DNA of 13,726 nucleotides from Burkholderiales bacterium (GTDB lineage Bacteria > Pseudomonadota > Gammaproteobacteria > Burkholderiales > JAEUOS01): assembly GCA_947456845.1 (NCBI GenBank), contig CANGUJ010000054.1:1-13726 (forward strand). Direction: 5' to 3'. Below are positions 6,746 through 12,092 of this stretch, piece by piece. The translations under genes and the position numbers were made by a program. Below the pieces are notes generated by a model. The model did no database searches and was not told the DNA's origin. It saw only the letters and a program-made list of their open reading frames with translations. Each line of letters opens with the position of its first letter. Within the stretch, counting starts at the first letter, position 1.

Positions 6746-7975
6746 ATGCTCTACCAGTTGCACGAATTGCAGCGGCGCTTGCTCAGCCCGATCACCGCGT
6801 TTGCCGAGGGTGCCGCGACGCTGTACTCGATTCCCGGCAGTCCGTTGTCCTACCTGCCTTTTTCGCGGGAAATCTCGGCCAGCTACGGCCTGATACACAG
6901 GCTCGGAAAGGATTACGAAAAGCCGCAGTTCGGCATTCGCGAAACCACGGTGCGTGGCGAGACAGTGGCGGTCAGCGAGGAAAGCGTGCTCGTCAAACCG
7001 TTCTGCGAACTCAAGCGTTTCAAGCGCGCCACCCGAGCCCGCGACCCGAAAGTGCTGGTCTGCGCGCCGCTCTCGGGCCATCATTCCACACTGTTGCGCG
7101 ATACGGTGCGTCAACTCATTACCGAGCATGACGTCTACATTACCGACTGGATCGATGCTCGCATGGTGCCTCTTTCCGCCGGCAAGTTTCATCTCGATGA
7201 TTACGTTGCCTATCTGGCCGAGTTCATCCGCCATCTCGGGCCGGACGTGCATGTCATCTCGGTGTGCCAGCCCACGGTCCCGGCCCTGGTGGCCATTTCG
7301 CTGATGGCCTCCGAGAACGACCCGAAAAGCCCGCGCACCATGACCATGATGGGCGGTCCGATCGACACCCGGCGCAGCCCTACCGAGGTCAATACGCTGG
7401 CCACCACCAAGCCGCATTCCTGGTTCGAAAACAACGTCATTTATCGCGTGCCTTCCAACTATCCCGGTTACATGCGACGCGTCTACCCTGGTTTCCTGCA
7501 GCATGCCGGCTTCGTGGCAATGAACCCGGACCGCCATCTCTCCAGCCACTGGCAGTATTACAACCAACTGGTCAAGGGCGACGGAGAGTCGGCGGCGCAG
7601 CATCGCGCGTTCTACGACGAGTACAACGCGGTGCTCGACATGGATGCCGACTACTACCTCGACACCATCAAGATGGTTTTCCAGAAGCATGCCCTGCCGC
7701 TGGGCACCTGGGTCACCGGCGCCACCCTCGGACACCGCAAGGTCGAACCCGCCGCGATACGCAAGACGGCGCTGTTCACCATCGAGGGAGAACTCGACGA
7801 TATCTCCGGCAGCGGCCAGACCGAGGCGGCCCACGGGCTCTGCACCGGCATCCCCAAGGGCCGAAAGCAGCACTTCACCGCGCCCAAATGCGGCCATTAC
7901 GGGATTTTTTCCGGCCGGCGCTGGCGCGAAATGATTTACCCCAAGATCAGCGCCTTCATCCGCAAGCACGCTTGA
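6746..7975 (+). CDS. phaZ: Intracellular polyhydroxyalkanoate (PHB) depolymerase, PhaZ1 type
   Basis: 409-residue alpha/beta-hydrolase that degrades intracellular native PHB granules to 3-hydroxybutyrate oligomers or monomers, mobilising stored carbon. The nucleophile elbow reads VCQPTVP, with C174 in place of the usual serine. This matches the Ralstonia eutropha PhaZ1 family, where Cys183 is catalytic with an Asp and a His. The equivalents here are D351 (GELDDISG) and H384 (KCGHYG), consistent with the known spacing. There is no signal peptide, as expected for a granule-acting cytoplasmic enzyme. The ATG is preceded by AGGAAAG (6732-6738) at a 7-nt distance. The gene has its own promoter/operator region and is followed on the same strand by a SET-domain gene without an intervening terminator. 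Confidence 0.95.
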   Translation: MLYQLHELQRRLLSPITAFAEGAATLYSIPGSPLSYLPFSREISASYGLIHRLGKDYEKPQFGIRETTVRGETVAVSEESVLVKPFCELKRFKRATRARDPKVLVCAPLSGHHSTLLRDTVRQLITEHDVYITDWIDARMVPLSAGKFHLDDYVAYLAEFIRHLGPDVHVISVCQPTVPALVAISLMASENDPKSPRTMTMMGGPIDTRRSPTEVNTLATTKPHSWFENNVIYRVPSNYPGYMRRVYPGFLQHAGFVAMNPDRHLSSHWQYYNQLVKGDGESAAQHRAFYDEYNAVLDMDADYYLDTIKMVFQKHALPLGTWVTGATLGHRKVEPAAIRKTALFTIEGELDDISGSGQTEAAHGLCTGIPKGRKQHFTAPKCGHYGIFSGRRWREMIYPKISAFIRKHA

Positions 7976-8056
7976 GGACGGCACGGCGTCCATCGCATCC
8001 CAATCACATCAGAACCCGTGGCGGCGGCCCCGGCCTCTGCCCCACCCGGCGCATCC

Positions 8057-8536
8057 ATGTCAGAAACGCTCTACGAAGTCCGCAACTCGCCGATCCACGG
8101 ACGCGGCGTCTTCGCGACCCGGCCCATCAAGAAGGGCACCCGCATCATCGAGTACAAGGGCAAACGCCTGACCCACAAGGAAGCGGACCGCATCTACGGC
8201 GGCACCTCGGAGACCGGCCACACCTTCCTGTTCACGCTCAACGACTATTACGTGATCGACGCGAACAAGGGAGGCAACGCGGCGCGCTGGATCAACCATG
8301 GTTGCACGCCCAACTGCACCTCCATCTGCGAGGAGGCGGAGGACGGCAAGCCCGAGCATGAGCGCGTGTTCATCGATGCCGTGCGCGATATCAAAGCAGG
8401 CGACGAACTCACCTACTCTTACTTCATCACTCTCGAGGAGCCGCATACGCGGCGCATGCAGAAGATCTGGAAGTGCCTGTGCGGTTCCAAGCGGTGCACC
8501 GGCACCATGCTGGAAATGAAAAAGGACAAGGCGTAG
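8057..8536 (+). CDS. Small SET-domain protein with post-SET zinc motif (putative lysine methyltransferase)
   Basis: About 159 residues from the ATG at 8057; a GTG at 8018 would add 13 Ala/Pro-rich residues. The SET signatures are in order: SPIHGRGVFA (11-20), WINHGCTPNC (78-87, the NHSCxPN motif with G82 for Ser), GDELTYSY (115-122), and a post-SET KCLCGSKRC cluster (C140, C142, C147). In eukaryotic SET enzymes the post-SET cysteines plus the cysteine of NHSC (C83 here) bind zinc and complete the S-adenosylmethionine and lysine sites, so the protein looks catalytically complete. The substrate is unknown. It could be a DNA-binding, ribosomal or other bacterial protein, or a host target if the organism is host-associated. 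No secretion signal is seen. It lies 81 nt after phaZ (42 nt if GTG is used) and may be co-transcribed. No strong Shine-Dalgarno precedes either start. Confidence 0.9.
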   Translation: MSETLYEVRNSPIHGRGVFATRPIKKGTRIIEYKGKRLTHKEADRIYGGTSETGHTFLFTLNDYYVIDANKGGNAARWINHGCTPNCTSICEEAEDGKPEHERVFIDAVRDIKAGDELTYSYFITLEEPHTRRMQKIWKCLCGSKRCTGTMLEMKKDKA

Positions 8537-8540
8537 GAGA

Positions 8541-8570
8541 GGGGGCGCCGAGCGCGTCGGCTCTCCCCCC
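8541..8570. other. GC-rich hairpin between convergent SET gene and sppA
   Basis: GGGGG (8541-8545) can pair with CCCCC (8566-8570), and GCCGA (8547-8551) with TCGGC (8557-8561), around a 5-nt loop with small internal bulges. It lies in the 67-bp convergent gap. There is no T tract on either side, so intrinsic termination is uncertain; it may serve as a two-way stop or 3' stabiliser. Confidence 0.35.
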
Positions 8571-8603
8571 GGCGCTCCGTGGGGCCGGTCTGCGTCTTCG
8601 CTC

Positions 8604-9617
8604 CTAGCGCATCACGCCGGTACGTGGGGCAAAGCGGTCGGCCAGGACGCCGGCCATGGTCGCGCCGAAACGCTTGGCGAGGCGCTCGGCGACGTTTTCG
8701 CGCTCGGTGTAATCGATGATCGTCTCGGCCTTGATGACATCGCGGGCGACCGAATCGACCGTGCCCAAGGCGTCGGCCAGGCCCATTTCTACGCTCTTTG
8801 CACCGGTCCACATCAGCCCCGAAAACATCTCGGGGGTTTCCTTGAGACGCTTGCCGCGCCCTTTCTTGACCACCTCGATGAACTGCTGGTGGATCTCGCT
8901 CAGCATGGCCTGGGTGAACTCCCGGTGCTTTTCGTTGGTGGGCGAAAACGGGTCCATGAAGGCCTTGTTTTCCCCCGCGGTGTAGACGCGCCGCTCCACG
9001 CCGAGTTTTTCCATCGTGCCGGTGAAGCCGAAACCGTCCATCAGCACGCCGATCGACCCCACCAGGGAGGCCTTGTCAACGAAAATCTTGTCTGCAGAGG
9101 AGGCGATGTAATAGCCTCCCGAGGCGCACAGGTCCTCGACCACGACATGCAGCGGCTTGTCCGGATACTTGGCGCGCAGGCGCTTGATCTCGTCGTAGAC
9201 GATGCCGGACTGCACCGGACTGCCGCCCGGGCTGTTGATGCGCAGGATCACGCCGGCGGAATGTTCGTCCTTGAACGCGCTCGCCAGAGCCGAGGTGATG
9301 TGGTCCGCGCTGTTGTTGCCGCCGGATTCGATGACACCCTGCAATTCCACCAGCGCCGTGTGCTTTTCGGCGGTCGCCGCGCGCTTGCCGGGCAACGGAA
9401 AGTCGATCAGGGCGACGATCAGCAGGGTGATGTAGGCGAAGGTCATCAGCTTGAAGAAAATGCCCCAGCGACGCGAGGACCTCTGTTCCTTGAGTGCGGC
9501 GAAGGCGAGCTTTTCGATCGTCTGACGTTCCCACGACGTATCCGCGGACGGCACGGACGCGCCTCCTGAAGGCACTTGCGCCGCATCGCGCGCGGAATCG
9601 GGGTTCTGATTGAACAT
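8604..9617 (-). CDS. sppA: Signal peptide peptidase A-like S49 serine protease
   Basis: 337-residue membrane-anchored protease, the single-domain (about 36 kDa) SppA form rather than the tandem E. coli form. It is expected to degrade leftover signal peptides at the periplasmic side of the inner membrane. An N-terminal cytosolic stretch is followed by one transmembrane helix (about 52-72). Family motifs are RINSPGGSP (126-134), the nucleophile S166 in CASGGYYIA, GSIGVL (187-192) and the likely general base K218 in AGENKAFMDP, by analogy with the Bacillus Ser/Lys dyad. The ATG at 9617 was chosen over an open upstream frame because the Rieske gene occupies that DNA and a GGAAGAG ribosome site lies 5 nt before it. 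It is the last gene of the rluC operon, 2 nt after the Rieske stop. Confidence 0.93.
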   Translation of the reverse strand: MFNQNPDSARDAAQVPSGGASVPSADTSWERQTIEKLAFAALKEQRSSRRWGIFFKLMTFAYITLLIVALIDFPLPGKRAATAEKHTALVELQGVIESGGNNSADHITSALASAFKDEHSAGVILRINSPGGSPVQSGIVYDEIKRLRAKYPDKPLHVVVEDLCASGGYYIASSADKIFVDKASLVGSIGVLMDGFGFTGTMEKLGVERRVYTAGENKAFMDPFSPTNEKHREFTQAMLSEIHQQFIEVVKKGRGKRLKETPEMFSGLMWTGAKSVEMGLADALGTVDSVARDVIKAETIIDYTERENVAERLAKRFGATMAGVLADRFAPRTGVMR

Positions 9618-9619
9618 CG

Positions 9620-9964
9620 TCACTCTTCCAGGAAAATCCTGCCGTCCGCCTCGCGTACGGGCACAGGATGCAAGCCCTGGCCGCGGCATGGGCCGCCGGC
9701 ACAGGTGCCGTTTTGAGGATCGTACATGGCGCCATGAGTCGCGCAGATCAAGTATAAGCCGTCGGCATCGAAAAACACCCCGGGCTGCCAGTCGAGTTCG
9801 ACCGGCACGTGGGCGCACCGGTTGAGGTAAGCGCGCGGCGCTCCGTCGAAGCGGACGACGAACGCGGCCTCGCTGCGCCCGTGCCGCTGCACCTCGAAAC
9901 GCACACCGGTGCCGCCCTCGGCCAGGTCGGCCGAGGCGCAGATTACCCGTTGCGTGACAGCCAT
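9620..9964 (-). CDS. Small soluble Rieske [2Fe-2S] protein
   Basis: 114-residue Rieske ferredoxin-like protein. Cluster ligands are C50 and H52 (RCAHVPVEL) and C74 and H77 (CATHGAMYD), the CxH...CxxH pattern. An additional pair, C88 and C93 (GTCAGGPCRG), follows. There is no signal peptide or membrane segment, so a cytosolic electron carrier or a component of an oxygenase-type system is likely. The physiological partner is unknown, and none of the neighbours is a reductase or oxygenase. The start overlaps the 3' end of the HAD phosphatase gene by 22 nt, implying coupled translation, and sppA begins 2 nt after its stop. Confidence 0.9.
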   Translation of the reverse strand: MAVTQRVICASADLAEGGTGVRFEVQRHGRSEAAFVVRFDGAPRAYLNRCAHVPVELDWQPGVFFDADGLYLICATHGAMYDPQNGTCAGGPCRGQGLHPVPVREADGRIFLEE

Positions 9965-10596
9965 TGCGCGAGCTCCGCGACGGTTTCGACCATCGCCAGC
10001 GGGTTCAGGGTCTGCAGCTGGTCGCGAGGGTGCGCCCCATAGGTGACCGAAAGCGCGCCCACACCGGCGTTAACCGCCATCTGGGAGTCGTGCGTCGTAT
10101 CCCCAATCATCAGCGTCCGCTCCGGTTCGGCGTCAAGCCGGTCCATCAGGTCGAACAGCATCTGCGGATGCGGTTTGGAGTGGGTTTCGTCGGCGCAACG
10201 GGTCCAGTCGAACAGGTGGCCGATGTCGCCCTGCGCCAGCGCGCGATCGAGGCCGGCACGCGACTTCCCGGTGGCCACCGCGAGCCGGTAGTCCCGCTCC
10301 CTCAGGTCTGCGAGCAGCTCACGCATGCCGGAAAACAGGATCAGGTCGTTTTCATGCTTGCGCCAGTGGGTCACGTAGCGCTCCACCAGGCGCGGGTAGT
10401 CGATCTTGGGCAGCCCGGGCACCGCGATGGCGAGGGCGTCGGCCAGACCAAGCCCGATCACATGACTGGCGATGGCGTCCTCGGGTACCGGCTGGCCGAG
10501 GTCGCGCGCCGCCTCTTGTATGGACTTGACGATCACGGTAGTGGAATCCATGATCGTGCCATCCCAATCGAACACGATCAGGTCGTAGTTTTTCAT
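9943..10596 (-). CDS. HAD-family hydrolase (phosphoglycolate phosphatase-like)
   Basis: 217-residue HAD superfamily phosphatase with a helical cap, resembling Gph/PGPase-like enzymes. All four motifs are visible: DWDGT (D10 nucleophile, D12), VATGKS (T109), SKPHP (K141) and MIGDTTHD (D166, D170). The cap between motif I and II (about residues 17-85) is the C1 type used for small phosphorylated metabolites. The substrate cannot be read from sequence. 2-phosphoglycolate is a common assignment, but this operon-linked group may act on other small phosphates. The ATG at 10596 was chosen because it places motif I at residue 10; it overlaps the rluC stop by 4 nt (ATGA). Its 3' end overlaps the Rieske gene. 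Confidence 0.9.
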   Translation of the reverse strand: MKNYDLIVFDWDGTIMDSTTVIVKSIQEAARDLGQPVPEDAIASHVIGLGLADALAIAVPGLPKIDYPRLVERYVTHWRKHENDLILFSGMRELLADLRERDYRLAVATGKSRAGLDRALAQGDIGHLFDWTRCADETHSKPHPQMLFDLMDRLDAEPERTLMIGDTTHDSQMAVNAGVGALSVTYGAHPRDQLQTLNPLAMVETVAELAQWLSRNG

Positions 10597-11564
10597 GCGG
10601 CTGCGGCGAGGCGCGGGAGCGTAGCGAGATAGTTTTCGCATTCTGCGGTAAGGCCCGCTTCGATGCGCACGCGCTCGCCGTTGTCTGGGCGAATGAACGA
10701 GATTCTAGCGGCATGCAGGAACATGCGCTTCAAACCTGCCTTCGCGGCGTGCCGGTTGGTATCGAAGTCCCCATACTTGTCGTCGCCCAGGATGGGATGC
10801 CCGGCCGAGGCCAGATGAACGCGGATCTGATGGGTTCGACCGGTCCTGATGGTCACCTCCAGCAGGGTAGCCTCTGCATAGCGCTTGGCCACGCTGACCA
10901 CAGAATGCGCTTCCCGGGCCCCTTCATGGCTGGCCTGTGAAACCCGGCGTTCGCCGTCCCGGGTGACGTAGCTGGCGAGGGATTCGACAATATGGTGCTT
11001 GGCCGCGTGCGGCCAGACCCCCTTGACCAGCGCCAGATAGCGCTTGTCGATGCGCCCTTCCCGCAGCATTGCATGCAGGGCCACGAGGAACGGCCGCTTT
11101 TTCGCCAGCAGCAGGATTCCCGAAGTATCACGATCCAGGCGATGCACCAGTTCAAGAAATCGCGCCTCCGGCCGCGCCGCGCGCAGGGCCTCGATGACGC
11201 CGAAGCGCAGCCCGCTGCCGCCGTGCACGGCCACGCCGGCGGGCTTGTTGATGGCCAGCAGGCAGTCGTCTTCCAGCAACACTGGAAACCCCGCGCCTGC
11301 GCGCACCGCGCCGGGCGCCACGGGGCTCGGGCGCCGCGCCTGCAACTCGAGAGGGGGCAAGCGCACCCGATCAGCGACAGCCAGGCGGGTATCCGGACGC
11401 GCCCGGCCCTTGTTCACGCGCACCTCGCCGGAGCGAATGATCCGGTAGATCAGGCTTTTGGGTACGCCGTAGAGTACCCTTTGCAGAAAATTGTCGAGCC
11501 GCTGGCCGGCCGCATCCTCGCCGATTTCAAGCACTTTCGGCGCTGACTTAACTACATCGTTCAT
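10593..11564 (-). CDS. rluC: 23S rRNA pseudouridine synthase, RluC/RluD family
   Basis: 323-residue RNA-modifying enzyme. E. coli RluC makes pseudouridines 955, 2504 and 2580 in 23S rRNA. An N-terminal S4-like RNA-binding domain (about 17-75, QRLDNFLQRV then SGEVRVNKGR) precedes the catalytic domain. The motif HRLDRDTSG (141-149) contains the catalytic D144, and RTGRTHQIRVH (240-250) is the conserved uridine-binding stretch. The position divergent from rne, and first in an operon with HAD, Rieske and sppA genes, fits the RluC rather than the RluD assignment. The ATG follows an A/T-rich sequence; AAAGGA is present but about 12 nt upstream. The start codon region also carries the rne promoter on the other strand. 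Confidence 0.93.
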   Translation of the reverse strand: MNDVVKSAPKVLEIGEDAAGQRLDNFLQRVLYGVPKSLIYRIIRSGEVRVNKGRARPDTRLAVADRVRLPPLELQARRPSPVAPGAVRAGAGFPVLLEDDCLLAINKPAGVAVHGGSGLRFGVIEALRAARPEARFLELVHRLDRDTSGILLLAKKRPFLVALHAMLREGRIDKRYLALVKGVWPHAAKHHIVESLASYVTRDGERRVSQASHEGAREAHSVVSVAKRYAEATLLEVTIRTGRTHQIRVHLASAGHPILGDDKYGDFDTNRHAAKAGLKRMFLHAARISFIRPDNGERVRIEAGLTAECENYLATLPRLAAAA

Positions 11565-11577
11565 TTGTATATATAAT
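11548..11577 (+). promoter_or_regulatory. Probable rne promoter overlapping the rluC start codon
   Basis: A perfect -10 hexamer TATAAT (11572-11577) lies 18 nt after TTAACT (11548-11553), which matches four of six bases of the -35 consensus. It sits in a small A/T-rich island within GC-rich DNA. Transcription would start near 11584, giving rne a leader of about 510 nt. The -35 lies inside the rluC coding sequence on the opposite strand. Confidence 0.6.
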
Positions 11578-12092
11578 CCTTTGGTCGGAGCGGTAAGGCC
11601 GGCACTTCACCGGTGCTCCCCGGAAACCGCATACATCCTGGTGCCAGCCACTGCACTAGTCCCCAAAGCGGGTTCTTGCGCGGTCCCTGCAATCAGTGCG
11701 TCCCACCCGGCGCATCTGCCAGCCGGCATCGCAAAAAGGGGGTCTCGATGACGCGCCTCTCACGGGAGGTTCGGCCGCCCTGATACCGCCTCGACCGGCT
11801 TGTCGCTCGCCAGATGTCATGACAAGAGCGATGTTATAGGCAAACGAATTCGCGCGCGAATCGCCCACTTGAAAAGTCCGGCTCTCCCATGAGGCCGGAC
11901 CCCCCGCACCCCACGTGTCCCTCCTCTTTTCCATGGTCTTTGCGTTCTGCGTCGCGGGATTATTGCCCGTGATGCGGCAGGCATTCGCCCGCGTCAGCCA
12001 CCCGGCTGACCGTCAGGCGCGTCCGGTCACGCACGGCATTGGAGGTCGCCGGGTGCAACTTCGGGCCTTCTGGCGCGCGCCAGGAGCAAGCA
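11565..12092 (+). promoter_or_regulatory. rne leader region (about 510-nt 5' UTR) and rluC upstream region
   Basis: No convincing protein gene in this 528-bp interval. Read as rne leader it can form several hairpins. The first is at 11587-11619 (GGAGC with GCTCC enclosing CCGG with CCGG), directly after the predicted start. CTTGTC (11799-11804) can pair with GACAAG (11821-11826), and GTCCGGC (11876-11882) with GCCGGAC (11894-11900). Palindromes TGTCATGACA (11815-11824) and ATTCGCGCGCGAAT (11848-11861) are also present. E. coli rne has a long structured leader through which RNase E limits its own synthesis, so a similar role is inferred. The rluC promoter must lie here on the other strand. A minus-strand TATAAC (11833-11838) is a weak candidate, and on the plus strand the same bases form an extended -10-like TGTTATAGG (11832-11840). 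Confidence 0.55.
12070..12086 (+). promoter_or_regulatory. Palindrome overlapping the rne Shine-Dalgarno sequence
   Basis: A perfect 14-nt palindrome CTGGCGCGCGCCAG (12070-12083) can fold as a 5-bp stem with a 4-nt loop. Its last bases are part of the CAGGAG ribosome-binding site (12081-12086), which lies 6 nt before the rne ATG. Folding would partly hide the ribosome site and could modulate rne translation. Confidence 0.5.

Noticed and set aside
7976..7991. Small hairpin (GGACG / CGTCC) just after the phaZ stop as a terminator
   Set aside because: Only 5 bp with no T tract; not enough to separate phaZ from the SET gene.
6701..7993. Long open frame (430 codons) antisense to phaZ
   Set aside because: It is the mirror of a strongly recognisable enzyme in GC-rich DNA and has no recognisable domain.
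7264..8361. 365-codon plus-strand frame spanning phaZ and the SET gene
   Set aside because: Arg/Pro/His-rich shadow translation of two confidently identified genes.
11565..11800. A metabolite riboswitch (cobalamin-like boxes) in the rluC-rne interval
   Set aside because: Neither strand shows a recognisable B12 box or other aptamer core, and neither gene is a normal riboswitch target.
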